DNA of 64,000 bases from Granulicatella adiacens ATCC 49175 (GCF_025150565.1 NZ_CP102283.1:992001-1056000), one strand, 5' to 3'; positions 54,830 to 64,000 are shown, numbered from the stretch's first letter. Notes: generated by a model not told the origin, from the sequence alone. Numbers and translations: made by a program.

Positions 54830-55630
54830 TTAATTATTCCCAAAAAATTTATAAAGAATTTGGAACATAAACATTGCAAAAAATGTAGAATCAAATCGAT
54901 CTAAAACTCCACCATGTCCAGGAAATAGTTTCCCAGAATCCTTAACATTAAACTGTCTCTTATATGCAGATTCTACTAAATCTCCTAATTGTCCAAAAAC
55001 TGATAAGCTAACAATTAAAAAAACAAATTCTAAAACAGAGAAATTAACAGGATTATAGAATGGTACAACTAGTAATCCTAATCCTAGAGACCCAATCACC
55101 CCTCCAATAGAACCTTCAATTGTTTTATTTGGACTGATCTCAGGTGCCAATTTATGTTTTCCAAATTTTCGGCCAAAAATATAAGCAAAGGAGTCTGTCC
55201 CCCAAATAATTAGGAATACAAATATTGCCATCCCGAAACTAATGCTTCTGACAAATAAAATCCCTGAAAAACCTCCACCGACGTAAAGAGAAATAAGGGA
55301 GCAAAAAGCAGCATCTTCAAATGAGAATTGATCACTTTTATATACTGTTAATGCCATTAATAGCATGACTATAAGGAAATAAATGAAAAAATAATCTATT
55401 CCTCTAGGTAAAGCTACCAATGGTCTTTGTGAAAATAAAAATGACAAAGTTGCTAATATTGTTAATACACCTTCAACAGAAAATATGTTCATTTTTTTCA
55501 TTTGGAAAAATTCATAAATCCCGACGGTAGATAATAAAAGAAATAGTGTTCGAAGTCCTATTCCACCTTCATATAATAAAGGAAGGAAGATTCCCAAAGC
55601 GATTAAAGCAGTAATAACTCTTTTCTCCAT
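54830..55630 (-). CDS. cdsA: Phosphatidate cytidylyltransferase
   Basis: 266 aa, about eight membrane segments; makes CDP-diacylglycerol. The family signature is complete near the C-terminus: ESAYKRQFNVKDSGKLFPGHGGVLDRFDS. GGAGGA ribosome site lies inside the end of uppS; the uppS stop abuts this ATG. Confidence 0.96.
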   Translation of the reverse strand: MEKRVITALIALGIFLPLLYEGGIGLRTLFLLLSTVGIYEFFQMKKMNIFSVEGVLTILATLSFLFSQRPLVALPRGIDYFFIYFLIVMLLMALTVYKSDQFSFEDAAFCSLISLYVGGGFSGILFVRSISFGMAIFVFLIIWGTDSFAYIFGRKFGKHKLAPEISPNKTIEGSIGGVIGSLGLGLLVVPFYNPVNFSVLEFVFLIVSLSVFGQLGDLVESAYKRQFNVKDSGKLFPGHGGVLDRFDSTFFAMFMFQILYKFFGNN

Positions 55631-56404
55631 CTAAGCAAGTCCTCCATAACGTCGATGTCTATTCTGATATGTTTGAATAGCTTTATGCAAATCTTTCTCG
55701 GAGAACTCAGGCCAAAAAATATCCGTAAAATAATATTCACTATAAGCCAATTGCCATAGTAAAAAATTACTCAATCTAACTTCCCCACTCGTACGTATCA
55801 TTAAGTCAGGATTTTGTAAGTCTCCTAAAAAATGAGTTTGTAAATGCGATTCAAAAACAGCATCATCAATATTTTCGATTTCTAATTCACCTTGTTTTAC
55901 AAGCGTAGATATTGCCTTCGTTGCCTCAATAATTTCAGCACGCGAACCATAATTCAAAGCGAATGTCAAAACCATTCCAGTATTATTTTTTGTATCTTCT
56001 ACAGCCTTTAAAACAATGTTTTTTGTTGATTCAGGTAATTCATCAATAAACCCAATTAATTGAATCTTCATATTTCTCTCTTGGAGTTCAGGCATGAATG
56101 TTCCAAAAAAATCTCCGGGCAATTTCATTAAAAAACTAACTTCTTCAGTTGGTCTTTTCCAATTTTCAGTACTAAAAGCATATAAAGTCATTGCTTTCAC
56201 GCCCAAATCGTCAGCAGCAATAGCAATTCTTTTAACAGTGCTCATTCCCTCTTTATGTCCTGCAATTCTAGGAAGATTACGTTTTTTCGCCCAACGCCCA
56301 TTTCCATCCATAATAACGGCAATGTGTTTTGGGATATTTTTTGAATCTAAAGAAATAATTTCCGTCACTTCTTCTTTCTTTGATTGTTTCTTCCAAAAAA
56401 CCAT
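55631..56404 (-). CDS. uppS: Undecaprenyl diphosphate synthase
   Basis: 257 aa, cis-prenyltransferase for the cell-wall lipid carrier. Catalytic IAVIMDGNGRWAKKR, HKEGMSTVKRI, TLYAFSTENWKRP, LNYGSRAEI, DLMIRTSGEVRLSNFLLWQLAYSEYYF. I start at MVFWKK (56404) with AAAAGGA at proper distance; an ATG three codons up is too near it. First gene of uppS-cdsA-rseP-polC; dxr, present in the Bacillus version, is absent, as expected if isoprenoids come from mevalonate. Confidence 0.96.
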   Translation of the reverse strand: MVFWKKQSKKEEVTEIISLDSKNIPKHIAVIMDGNGRWAKKRNLPRIAGHKEGMSTVKRIAIAADDLGVKAMTLYAFSTENWKRPTEEVSFLMKLPGDFFGTFMPELQERNMKIQLIGFIDELPESTKNIVLKAVEDTKNNTGMVLTFALNYGSRAEIIEATKAISTLVKQGELEIENIDDAVFESHLQTHFLGDLQNPDLMIRTSGEVRLSNFLLWQLAYSEYYFTDIFWPEFSEKDLHKAIQTYQNRHRRYGGLA

Positions 56405-56436
56405 GGCATCCATTCCTTTTCATGTATTTGCTTTCT

Positions 56437-56445
56437 ATTGTAACA
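56437..56445 (-). promoter_or_regulatory. uppS promoter (extended -10)
   Basis: Minus strand TGTTACAAT, 33 bases before the start. Confidence 0.5.
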
Positions 56446-56510
56446 GATGTTGCAGTTCTTTTATAGTATTCTATTTTCAAGATTAAAAAAAATATAACCT
56501 ACTGAATACA

Positions 56511-56539
56511 TTGGTTTATAAAGGGAAAAATGTTATACT
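56511..56539 (+). promoter_or_regulatory. def promoter
   Basis: TTGGTT (weak), 17 bases, TATACT (56534-56539) with TG one base before the -10. Confidence 0.6.
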
Positions 56540-56577
56540 TATAGACAGATTTATGAAACAAATAAAGGAGTCATGCC

Positions 56578-57138
56578 ATGATTACTATGAAGGATATCGT
56601 GCTAGAGGGACATCCTGCTCTAAGGAAACGTGCAGAAAAACTTACCTTTCCTCTTTCACCTGAGCATCAAGAATTAGCTAAAGAGATGCTTGAATTTTTA
56701 CATAACAGCCAAAATCCAGAGATTGCTGAAAAATACGGATTACGCGCAGGTGTCGGCTTAGCAGCACCTCAACTTGGAAAAAGCATTCAAATGATTGCTC
56801 TACTCGTTCCAGGTTTTGAGGAAGAAGAAGCGATTTTAGATGAAGTCTGGATTAATCCCCGTATCATGAGAGAATCCGTTAAAAAAGCTTGTTTGAAAGA
56901 CGGAGAAGGATGCTTATCTGTTAATCGTGAAGTTCCAGGTATAGTACTTCGCCCAGAACGGATTACAGTTAAGTATCAAGATGTTAACGGTGATGAATTT
57001 GTTCGTACTTTAAATGATTATGAAGCCATCGTAGTTCAACATGAAATTGATCATTTAAATGGCGTTATGTTCTACGACCATATTAATCAAACACAACCAA
57101 TGTATATCCCTAAAGGAGCCGTTGTCATTGGAGAATAA
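56578..57138 (+). CDS. def: Peptide deformylase
   Basis: 186 aa, type 2 (Gram-positive) enzyme that removes the formyl group from nascent proteins. Motif 1 GVGLAAPQLG, motif 2 GEGCLSV (metal Cys) and motif 3 VQHEIDHLNG (metal His residues, catalytic Glu) are intact. AAGGAG precedes the ATG. The 3' end holds the ribosome site of the next gene. Confidence 0.97.
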   Translation: MITMKDIVLEGHPALRKRAEKLTFPLSPEHQELAKEMLEFLHNSQNPEIAEKYGLRAGVGLAAPQLGKSIQMIALLVPGFEEEEAILDEVWINPRIMRESVKKACLKDGEGCLSVNREVPGIVLRPERITVKYQDVNGDEFVRTLNDYEAIVVQHEIDHLNGVMFYDHINQTQPMYIPKGAVVIGE

Positions 57139-57835
57139 GAAACCCATTCTGGTATTTGATTTAGATGATACTTTATATTCTAAAAAGAAAGTTTTTTTGG
57201 ATACCTTAAAAGAAATCTACCCAAATACTTCATTTGACGAGAGTTTATATAAAGTTTATCAAGAGAAAAGTGATGAAGCTTTTGAATTATTCTCTAAGGG
57301 AAAAATTTCGTTAGAAGAGAACCATTTCTCACGTGTTCAAAATACGTTAACAGCTTTAGGGTTGCCCTCTTCCTTACAAGAAACGATGACTTTTAAAAAA
57401 CAATACCAGTTTATGATGGATCATATCCAATTAGATAAAGATTGGTTCTCATTTTTCGATTACCTATCACCAAGAGCCAGTTTAGTTCTTCTAACCAATG
57501 GACCAACAGACCACCAATTAAAGAAAATTCATTCACTAAACTTATATAAATGGTTTACTTCAGATAGAATTTTTATTTCTGAAGATACAGGGGTTAAAAA
57601 ACCGGAACCAGAAGCTTTTATAAATGTTGAAAGATTATTTCCTAATAATTCTCCATCAAAATTTTGGATGATTGGCGATGATTTGAAAAACGATATTTTT
57701 GGTGCTAAACAAAGAAATTGGAATACGGTTTATTTCAAGTATGAAGAAACCATACAGTCTCTAACGAGCTCTCCTCTCTCAACTCCCAATCAATTATTAG
57801 AAAAATTGCTAGACGAATGTTCTTTCGACTTATAA
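57128..57835 (+). CDS. HAD superfamily hydrolase (pyrimidine 5'-nucleotidase-like)
   Basis: 235 aa from a TTG start at 57128, nine bases after AAAGGAG (57112-57118) and overlapping def by 11 bases; it then reads MENKKPILVFDLDDTLYS. Motif I DLDDT (Asp11, Asp13), motif II LLTNGP, motif III Lys in TGVKKPEPEAF, motif IV MIGDDLKNDIFGAKQRNW: a catalytic HAD phosphatase with an alpha-helical cap (subclass I). Sugar phosphates or nucleotides are the usual substrates. Longer in-frame extension up to 57059 inside def is not credible. Confidence 0.85.
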   Translation: MENKKPILVFDLDDTLYSKKKVFLDTLKEIYPNTSFDESLYKVYQEKSDEAFELFSKGKISLEENHFSRVQNTLTALGLPSSLQETMTFKKQYQFMMDHIQLDKDWFSFFDYLSPRASLVLLTNGPTDHQLKKIHSLNLYKWFTSDRIFISEDTGVKKPEPEAFINVERLFPNNSPSKFWMIGDDLKNDIFGAKQRNWNTVYFKYEETIQSLTSSPLSTPNQLLEKLLDECSFDL

Positions 57836-57839
57836 AACT

Positions 57840-57868
57840 ATGAAAATAGAAGCATTCTATGCTAAAAT
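57840..57868 (+). promoter_or_regulatory. rpoY-rnjA promoter
   Basis: ATGAAA (57840-57845), 17 bases, TAAAAT (57863-57868), with TG one base upstream of the -10. Confidence 0.55.
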
Positions 57869-57908
57869 ATGATAGAAACATTATGAAAAAATTTAAAGGA
57901 GTACATAC

Positions 57909-58124
57909 ATGATTTTTAAAATTACTTACCAACCAACAAAAACAGAGGCTCCACGTCGTGAAAACACAGAAGCTTTGTATATCGAAGCAAGTGACAAGGT
58001 AGAAGCCCGCCGCCTTGTTGATGAAAATACTGAATACAACGTAGAGTTCATCCAAGAGCTAGATGAGAAACACCTAGCTTACGAAAAACAAAACCCAGAA
58101 TTTAAATTAACGGTGTTCAAATAA
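57909..58124 (+). CDS. rpoY: RNA polymerase epsilon subunit
   Basis: 71 aa (DUF1447). Whole-length match to the small Firmicute subunit: [64 protein letters not shown]. Preceded by AAAGGAG. Its stop is one base from the start of RNase J1, the conserved arrangement. Confidence 0.95.
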   Translation: MIFKITYQPTKTEAPRRENTEALYIEASDKVEARRLVDENTEYNVEFIQELDEKHLAYEKQNPEFKLTVFK

Positions 58125-58125
58125 A

Positions 58126-59823
58126 ATGAAACCAAATATTAAAAACAACGAAACGGGCGTATTTGCTTTTGGCGGTTTAGGCGAAATCGGTAAAAACACT
58201 TATGGCGTTCAATTCCAAGATGAACTTATCATTTTGGATGCCGGTATTAAATTCCCTGAAGATGATTTACTCGGAATCGACTACGTGATACCCGATTATA
58301 GTTATATCGTTCAAAATATTAATAAAGTAAAAGGGCTATTTATTTCACATGGACACGAAGACCATATTGGTGGGATTCCTTTCTTAATTAAGCAAGCGAA
58401 CATCCCTATTTATGCGACGAAACTTGCGATGTCTTTAATTCGAAATAAATTAGAAGAACACGGTCTTTTAAGAGATGCGATTCTTCACGAAATTGATGAA
58501 GACAGCGTGATTAAATTCCGTAAAACACAAGTGAGTTTCTATCGCACGACCCACTCAATTCCAGATGCATTTGGGATTGTGATTAAGACTCCTCCAGGAA
58601 ATATCGTGTTTACAGGTGACTATAAATTCGACTTCACTCCAGTTGGAGAACCAGCGAACCTTCACCGCATGGCACAAATCGGTTCAGAAGGTGTTCTTGT
58701 TCTCTTAGGAGACAGTACAAACTCTGAAGTCCCTGGATTTACTCAATCTGAACAAGTTGTTGGAAAATCAATTAAAGAAATTATCCAACGTGTGGATGGA
58801 CGAATCATTTTTGCGACATTCGCTTCAAACGTTTCTCGTCTAAAACAAGTAACAGATGTTGCTGTTGCAACTGGACGTAAATTAGCTGTATTCGGACGTA
58901 GTATGGAAGCTAGTTTCCGAACAGCTAGAGAATTAGGCTATATTCAAGCGCCAGATGATACTTTTATTGATGGACGAGAAATCAATCAATACCCTTCTGA
59001 GAAAGTTATTATTTTATGTACAGGCTCTCAAGGGGAACCAATGGCGGCCCTTAGCCGTATAGCAAATGGAACTCACCGCCAAATTTCTATTCAACCAGGT
59101 GATACAGTCATCTTCTCAAGTTCACCAATCCCAGGTAACACTTCTAGCGTTAACCGAGTTATCAACCTTCTATCTGAAGCTGGTGCTGAAGTCATTCATG
59201 GTAAAGTAAACAATATTCACACTTCTGGACATGGTTCTCAAGAAGAACAAAAGTTAATGCTTCGCTTAATGAAACCTAAATACTTTGTTCCAGTTCATGG
59301 TGAATATCGTATGCAGAAGATTCAAGCAAATCTTGCGACTCAAGTGGGTATTCCAAAAGAAAACTCATTTATCTTAAGCAATGGTGATGTTCTTGCAGTA
59401 ACAGCTGACTCAGCGCGCCGAGCTGGCCACTTCTTTGCCGGAGATGTTTACGTTGATGGTAACGGAATTGGTGATATCGGAAACATTGTTTTACGAGATC
59501 GTAAGACACTTTCTCAAGATGGTTTAGTTATCTGTGTAGCTACTGTTGACTACGAAAACCGTGAACTAGTGGCTGGCCCAGATATGCTCTCTCGTGGGTT
59601 TATCTACATGAAAGAGTCTGGACAACTTCTAAATGAAGCACAAGCTATCCTTCGTGATGAAATTGAAGAATTGCTTTTGGACACTGAAGAAGTACTAAAC
59701 GAACGTTCTCTCAGAAACAAAATCACAGACGTTTTAGGTCCTTTCTTATTTAAGAAAACGGAACGTCATCCAATGATTCTTCCAGTAATTTTAGGTGTTA
59801 CTGAAGCAGATACTTTAGAATAA
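58126..59823 (+). CDS. rnjA: Ribonuclease J1
   Basis: 565 aa, 5'-3' exo/endoribonuclease of the metallo-beta-lactamase/beta-CASP family. [18 protein letters not shown], zinc motif [36 protein letters not shown], beta-[50 protein letters not shown]. No Shine-Dalgarno sequence precedes the ATG, so translation probably couples to rpoY. Confidence 0.97.
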   Translation: MKPNIKNNETGVFAFGGLGEIGKNTYGVQFQDELIILDAGIKFPEDDLLGIDYVIPDYSYIVQNINKVKGLFISHGHEDHIGGIPFLIKQANIPIYATKLAMSLIRNKLEEHGLLRDAILHEIDEDSVIKFRKTQVSFYRTTHSIPDAFGIVIKTPPGNIVFTGDYKFDFTPVGEPANLHRMAQIGSEGVLVLLGDSTNSEVPGFTQSEQVVGKSIKEIIQRVDGRIIFATFASNVSRLKQVTDVAVATGRKLAVFGRSMEASFRTARELGYIQAPDDTFIDGREINQYPSEKVIILCTGSQGEPMAALSRIANGTHRQISIQPGDTVIFSSSPIPGNTSSVNRVINLLSEAGAEVIHGKVNNIHTSGHGSQEEQKLMLRLMKPKYFVPVHGEYRMQKIQANLATQVGIPKENSFILSNGDVLAVTADSARRAGHFFAGDVYVDGNGIGDIGNIVLRDRKTLSQDGLVICVATVDYENRELVAGPDMLSRGFIYMKESGQLLNEAQAILRDEIEELLLDTEEVLNERSLRNKITDVLGPFLFKKTERHPMILPVILGVTEADTLE

Positions 59824-59830
59824 ATAAATT

Positions 59831-59865
59831 AAGAGGTGTACCGCAATCGCGGTACACCTCTTTTC
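59831..59865 (+). terminator. Terminator of rpoY-rnjA
   Basis: AAGAGGTGTACCGC, loop AATC, GCGGTACACCTCTT, then T residues; 14-bp perfect stem, also usable by the convergent siderophore operon. Confidence 0.92.
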
Positions 59866-59900
59866 TATTGAACTTAAACTAGCTGTTATAGTTTATTTCA

Positions 59901-60869
59901 TTATTGGAGTACTTTTTGAACATCTTCAATCATTAGTTTAGTAGATTGTAATCCACCACCGCTGAGATACCATAAGTCAGAAGTTAATTGGATGACACGG
60001 TTATTCTTTACAGCGTTTGTTTCTTTGAATAATGCATTATTTAGAACTGTGTCTGCATTTGAGTTATCTCCTCCAATTGCTAAAGTTCTGTTTAATAAAA
60101 TAATAGTATCAGGATTGATTTCTTTAATCCCTTCAAAACTCATTTCTTGTCCATGACGACTATCTTCAATCTTAGCATCAGTTGCTTTGAATTTGAGTGA
60201 TTGATAAAGAAATGCAAAACGTGAATCTGCGCCAAATGCGGACATTTTTCCTTCATTAAGCATTAAAGTTAATGTTTTATTAGTTGATTTTTCATTCACA
60301 TCAGACACTTTCTTAATCGAAGCTTCTAGTGATTTAATTTCTTCCTCTGCTTTCGTCTCTGCCTCTTTACCAAATAGTGATGCTACCAAGCGGATGTTTT
60401 TAGACACTGAATTCCAGTAGTCTTTTTGGTCCACTGAGAAAATAACAGTTGGTGCGATTTCTTTTAATTGGTCTAAATATTTTATCGTACGGCCTGAAGC
60501 GATGATTAAATCTGGTTCTAATGCAGCAATGGCCTCAATATCTGGTTCCACCATTGATCCTGTTGGTTGGATACTTGAAGGTAAATCTTTTAAGTACGCA
60601 GGCAAAGTTTTTAAAGGCATCCCTGCAATATTATCGACAAATCCAAGTTCGCGAATTGTATCGGCAACTCCTAAATCAAATACAACAATTTTCTTTGGTT
60701 TTGTTTTAACCGTTACGTCTTCTTTCCCGTTAGTAAGAGTCACTTCACTCTTTTCTTCTGTAGCAGCAGCTTGAGTTTGAGTCGTAGCTCCATCTGTTTT
60801 TGTTGTTTGTCCGCAAGCTGCAAGGATAAATACAGCCACTAAACTAATTAAAGCTAAAATTTTTTTCAT
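59901..60869 (-). CDS. Siderophore ABC transporter substrate-binding lipoprotein (YclQ/FatB-like)
   Basis: 322 aa. Signal peptide with lipobox ILAAC, lipid Cys19, then a Thr/Gln-rich linker and a type III periplasmic-binding fold: PKKIVVFDLGVADTIRELG, VEPDIEAIAALEPDLIIASGR, MLNEGKMSAFGADSRFAFLYQ, SFEGIKEINPDTIILLNR. Together with the permease-permease-ATPase order this matches Bacillus YclNOPQ (petrobactin) and FatB/CeuE relatives, so a catecholate or petrobactin-like siderophore is the best guess. Its ATG overlaps the ATPase stop (ATGA). Confidence 0.9.
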   Translation of the reverse strand: MKKILALISLVAVFILAACGQTTKTDGATTQTQAAATEEKSEVTLTNGKEDVTVKTKPKKIVVFDLGVADTIRELGFVDNIAGMPLKTLPAYLKDLPSSIQPTGSMVEPDIEAIAALEPDLIIASGRTIKYLDQLKEIAPTVIFSVDQKDYWNSVSKNIRLVASLFGKEAETKAEEEIKSLEASIKKVSDVNEKSTNKTLTLMLNEGKMSAFGADSRFAFLYQSLKFKATDAKIEDSRHGQEMSFEGIKEINPDTIILLNRTLAIGGDNSNADTVLNNALFKETNAVKNNRVIQLTSDLWYLSGGGLQSTKLMIEDVQKVLQ

Positions 60870-61630
60870 TCTAATTCTCCATTCTTAATAATACATATTT
60901 TTTTGCCATTCATTTCAACCACTTCTAGTGGAATTTCATATAAAGCTGATAACACATCATCTATCATAACTTTATCGACTGTATCATGGATGATACATTT
61001 TCCATTTTTAAAACAACCAATATCATCTGAAAAATTACTTGCCATATTTAAATCATGCATCACAATCACAATCGATTTTTCTTTTTCGTCGACTAAGAAT
61101 CGCAATAAATTCATTACTTCATACGCTTGCTTTAAATCGAGATGATTTAATGGTTCGTCGAGTAAAATCCATTCTGTATCCTGAGCTAAAACCATCGCAA
61201 TGAGCGCTCGTTGGTACTGCCCTCCAGATAAAGTTCGAATGTCCTGTGTTCTAAAAGAGGTAAGATTTGTATTCACTAACGCCTCTTCTACAATACGCTC
61301 GTCCTCTTTGGTAATTTTTCCTTTCGTATAAGGGAAACGACCAAAACGAACAAATTCTTCTACTGTCATACTGACATGTACCTGCTGATTTTGTTTTAAA
61401 ACGGCAAGTTCTTTTGCTAATTCTGTTGAATTCCACGCCTCAACTTCTTGTCCGTTAATATATATAAACCCTTCATCTTTCGGCAGAAGTCGACTCATCA
61501 TCCCAAGAAGTGTTGATTTCCCGGCGCCGTTTGGTCCAATAAAAGAAGTCAGTCGATGTTTTGAGACTTCTAAATCCACATGATCAACAACAGGATGACG
61601 ATATTTTTTTGTAACACCTTTAAGCTGCAC
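60866..61630 (-). CDS. Siderophore ABC transporter ATPase (YclP-like)
   Basis: 254 aa. Walker A GPNGAGKSTLL, Q-loop VLKQNQQ, signature TLSGGQYQRALIAMVLAQ, Walker B WILLDEPLNHLD, switch His in IVMHDLNMA: the FecE/FepC class. Overlaps the second permease by 11 bases and the binding-protein gene by 4. Confidence 0.93.
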   Translation of the reverse strand: MQLKGVTKKYRHPVVDHVDLEVSKHRLTSFIGPNGAGKSTLLGMMSRLLPKDEGFIYINGQEVEAWNSTELAKELAVLKQNQQVHVSMTVEEFVRFGRFPYTKGKITKEDERIVEEALVNTNLTSFRTQDIRTLSGGQYQRALIAMVLAQDTEWILLDEPLNHLDLKQAYEVMNLLRFLVDEKEKSIVIVMHDLNMASNFSDDIGCFKNGKCIIHDTVDKVMIDDVLSALYEIPLEVVEMNGKKICIIKNGELE

Positions 61631-62597
61631 CAGGATTCTCTCCTTTCACTAATAAGACTAAATATAAAACTCCACCAATCCCTTCAATAAACACGCTAAT
61701 CGGAATCGTAAGTTGAAATACGCGCTCAACAATTAACTGGGAAGCCATCACAATCGCAAGGCCTAAAATAGCTGAAAACAACCATAAAATGCCATGCTTA
61801 TATTCTTTTGTTAACTGGTAGGTTAAGTTGGCAATCATAAAGCCCAAAAATTGAAGTGGCCCTACTAGAATCGTTGATAAACTTGTCATAATAATCACGA
61901 TAACAATCACTATATTACTGAGTCGTTTTGTATCGATTCCTAACATCTTTGCACCATCAACACCTAAATGAAGAGCATCGAGTTGATGTCGTATTTTATA
62001 GAAAATGACCATTAAAAGGATGAATAATCCAATCGCTACACCAATCATCATTGGTTGTGAATTCATTTTTTGGAAAGATGGATAAAGCGAACTTTGTAAT
62101 TTATCAAACTCGTTTGGATCCATTAATACTTGTAAGAACGTACTTGCATTTCGAAAAAGCATCGAAAACGCCATTGTTAGTAGCAATAACACTTTGAAGT
62201 TCGATAGCATCATTCCTTTTGACGCATTCATTAAGAGCAGCAGTAAAATAATTTGAATTCCAATTGTAACTGCATAGATGATGACGGATTGTTCTACTTT
62301 TACTCCAAGTAAACTCTCGAAATAATAGAGACCACTTTGAATAAAGACAAATAGGCTCTCAATTCCTAACACACCCGGCGTTAAAAATCGATTTTGCACA
62401 ACGGTTTGAAAGCTAATCGTCGAAATCGGAATAGCACAAGATACAATCACCATTACAAGTAGTTTCAATAAACGACGTTGCATAATAAAGTTAGAAACAT
62501 TTGTACTATTCTTCGTCGGAATTAGTAAATACGCCGCAATTAATAAGGCGATGATTACACAGAGGATTCCTAATAAGATTTGTGTTTTCTTTTTCAT
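61620..62597 (-). CDS. Siderophore ABC transporter permease (YclO-like)
   Basis: 325 aa FecCD-family membrane protein, about nine segments. Core motifs: QTVVQNRFLTPGVLGIESLF, HLGVDGAKMLGIDTKRL, VGPLQFLGFMIANLTYQL (ATPase contact) and the C-terminal ISVFIEGIGGVLYLVLL. Starts with an ATGA overlap to the first permease, so heterodimer assembly is coupled. Confidence 0.92.
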   Translation of the reverse strand: MKKKTQILLGILCVIIALLIAAYLLIPTKNSTNVSNFIMQRRLLKLLVMVIVSCAIPISTISFQTVVQNRFLTPGVLGIESLFVFIQSGLYYFESLLGVKVEQSVIIYAVTIGIQIILLLLLMNASKGMMLSNFKVLLLLTMAFSMLFRNASTFLQVLMDPNEFDKLQSSLYPSFQKMNSQPMMIGVAIGLFILLMVIFYKIRHQLDALHLGVDGAKMLGIDTKRLSNIVIVIVIIMTSLSTILVGPLQFLGFMIANLTYQLTKEYKHGILWLFSAILGLAIVMASQLIVERVFQLTIPISVFIEGIGGVLYLVLLVKGENPGAA

Positions 62598-63556
62598 AGG
62601 TCTCCTCCCCTCTTTTCCAGGCGAATCACTTGGAAAATAAAGAGTGCAGCCCCAAGAATACTTAAGATGATACTTACGGAAATTTCGTAAGGCGCAATCA
62701 CTATACGCGCGAGAATGTCACAACTCAATACAAGGCAAGCTCCGACCAACATTGTGAGTGGTACTAAATCCTTCATCTGAGATCCAAAACGCATGCGTAC
62801 AATGTTTGGAACAATCACACCTATAAACGGTAAACTGCCCACTGTAATCATTGTTACGCTCGTTGTTAATGCGATTAATACTAATGTTAAGGACTCCATT
62901 CGTTTAACAGGAACCCCAAGATTTCGACTGATATCTTCCCCCATGCTGACCACTGTATAATAATGGGCAAATAGAATACTAAGGACCAGAACAAATAAAC
63001 ATAAGTAAAGCCATTCATACTGATTTGTTTGAATCATCGAAAACGATCCTTGCATCCATGACGATAGACTTTGGACTAATTGAAATTTATACGCAATAAA
63101 CTGTGTACATGCTCCAATGACTCCGCCAAAAATCAATCCAATTAAAGGAATCATCCATTTTTGTTTTATGGACAGATGATGCTGTAAGGCCACAAAAAGG
63201 GCCGAGAAGCCAATCGCAAAAACAAAAGATGTTGCCATTTTTTCTAACAGACCAGGCGATGGGAATAATAATAAACTCATCATCAGTCCAAGTTTTGCAG
63301 CATCGACAGTCCCTATTGTACTTGGAGAAGCAAACTCATTTTGAGTAATCGTCTGCATCAATAAACCCGATACACTCATTGCAGAAGCTGACAATAAAAT
63401 ACTTAATAGTCTAGGAAATCTTGATTCCCAAAACAGTTGTGTTGCGCTCTCTCCTCCGTTAAAAAATTCCATCCAATAGAAACTAGATGCTCCAACAGAG
63501 AGTGAGATAATGCTTAATATAAGTAATAATAAAATTAAATAACTAACTCTTTTCAT
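62594..63556 (-). CDS. Siderophore ABC transporter permease (YclN-like)
   Basis: 320 aa FecCD-family permease, first gene of the operon. ASAMSVSGLLMQTITQNEFASPSTIGT, SMGEDISRNLGVPVKRME, VGSLPFIGVIVPNIVRMRFG and EISVSIILSILGAALFIFQVIR. A Fur box lies 17 bases before the ATG. Confidence 0.92.
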   Translation of the reverse strand: MKRVSYLILLLLILSIISLSVGASSFYWMEFFNGGESATQLFWESRFPRLLSILLSASAMSVSGLLMQTITQNEFASPSTIGTVDAAKLGLMMSLLLFPSPGLLEKMATSFVFAIGFSALFVALQHHLSIKQKWMIPLIGLIFGGVIGACTQFIAYKFQLVQSLSSWMQGSFSMIQTNQYEWLYLCLFVLVLSILFAHYYTVVSMGEDISRNLGVPVKRMESLTLVLIALTTSVTMITVGSLPFIGVIVPNIVRMRFGSQMKDLVPLTMLVGACLVLSCDILARIVIAPYEISVSIILSILGAALFIFQVIRLEKRGGDL

Positions 63557-63573
63557 GTTCTCTCTTTTCTAAT

Positions 63574-63588
63574 TGATAATCATTCTCA
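63574..63588 (-). promoter_or_regulatory. Fur box of the siderophore operon
   Basis: TGATAATCATTCTCA matches the 7-1-7 Fur consensus TGATAATNATTATCA at all but one position. It is 17 bases upstream of the first permease gene, where it would block the promoter or early elongation when iron is sufficient. Confidence 0.85.
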
Positions 63589-63671
63589 ATTACCACATTT
63601 GTTAGTTTAGCAAATAATTCACTAGATTTAAACCCTTTTTTGTGAAAAAAAGTAGTTTTCATAAAAATTGC

Positions 63672-63706
63672 AAAAAAAGAAGCAATCCCTAAGGACTGCT
63701 TCTTTT
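63672..63706 (-). terminator. Terminator of the sigma factor gene
   Basis: Minus strand AAAAGAAGCAGTCC, loop TTAG, GGATTGCTTCTTTT (14 bp, one G-U), then T run. Confidence 0.9.
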
Positions 63707-63715
63707 ATCTATTTT

Positions 63716-64000
63716 TTAATCTAAGAAGTCTTTCAATTGTTTAGAACGACTTGGGTGGCGTAATTTACGTAATGCTTTCGCTTCAATTTGACGAATACGT
63801 TCACGAGTTACCCCAAATACTTGCCCTACTTGTTCTAATGTACGAATTTCACCGTTTTTATCAAGACCAAAACGTAGGCGAAGTACGTTTTCTTCACGGT
63901 CCGTTAATTGTTCAAGAACTTCATCGAGTTGCTCTTTCAACAATGCGTATGCTGTATGATCAGCTGGGCTTGTTGCGTTATCGTCTTCGATGAAATCCCC
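63716..64000 (-). CDS. rpoD: Housekeeping RNA polymerase sigma factor (sigma-A), C-terminal part
   Basis: The frame is open to the window edge; 94 C-terminal codons are seen. It begins GDFIEDD (region 3.2), then region 4: [33 protein letters not shown] (4.1-like) and [30 protein letters not shown], the -35-binding helix-turn-helix and near-universal sigma-A ending. The N-terminal part, and probably dnaG, lie beyond the window. Confidence 0.96.
   Translation of the reverse strand, partial: GDFIEDDNATSPADHTAYALLKEQLDEVLEQLTDREENVLRLRFGLDKNGEIRTLEQVGQVFGVTRERIRQIEAKALRKLRHPSRSKQLKDFLD

Overview
The window is a gene-dense, AT-rich stretch of a low-GC Gram-positive chromosome. Strong AAGGAGG-type ribosome binding sites, sigma-A promoters, RexAB in place of a Fe-S AddB, a PTS sucrose locus, IF-2 with a long N-terminal extension, RNA polymerase epsilon beside RNase J1 and an HrcA/CIRCE heat-shock operon all point to Lactobacillales. 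Gene content and order suggest Carnobacteriaceae, perhaps Granulicatella; the genus is my inference. I saw no rRNA, tRNA, CRISPR array, insertion sequence or prophage.

Layout. 1-1.4 kb: end of a pentose/ascorbate pathway (L-ribulose-5-P 4-epimerase, then L-xylulose/L-ribulose-5-P 3-epimerase). 1.6-5.1 kb: a phnD-phnC-phnE-phnE type ABC transporter. 5.2-5.8 kb: a YesL-like membrane protein. 6-13.3 kb: rexA/rexB. 13.4-14.4 kb: nrdH with candidate NrdR boxes, and an anchored thermonuclease. 14.5-17.8 kb: rpsB-tsf-pyrH-frr, with terminator-like hairpins after rpsB, tsf and frr. 17.8-20.1 kb: an orphan membrane protein, a PlsC-like acyltransferase and YneF. 20.3-24.8 kb: sucrose locus (scrK, scrA, scrB). 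24.8-30.1 kb: MATE transporter, lepA, mgtE and a DUF985 cupin. 30.1-34.9 kb: hrcA-grpE-dnaK-dnaJ behind one CIRCE. 35.1-35.8 kb: a small surface-protein gene broken by an in-frame stop. 35.8-41.4 kb: an unknown protein, an Asp/Glu racemase-like protein, efp, purB, GNAT, ribF and truB. 41.6-43.6 kb: degV and DUF819. 43.7-49.0 kb: rimP-nusA-ylxR-ylxQ-infB-rbfA. 49.2-56.4 kb: uppS-cdsA-rseP-polC. 56.6-59.8 kb: def-HAD, then rpoY-rnjA. 59.9-63.6 kb: a yclNOPQ-like siderophore importer behind a Fur box. 63.7 kb to the end: the 3' end of the housekeeping sigma factor gene.

Most genes form ordinary housekeeping operons. The observations most worth following are a hairpin-rich element bounded by 14-bp direct repeats between infB and rbfA, the interrupted LPXTG-like gene, NrdR-type boxes upstream of a lone nrdH, a palindromic operator between the -35 and -10 of the scrA promoter that shares a half-site with a 24-bp palindrome about 3.4 kb away, and another 24-bp palindrome upstream of the DUF819 gene. 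I found no wholly new multi-gene system.
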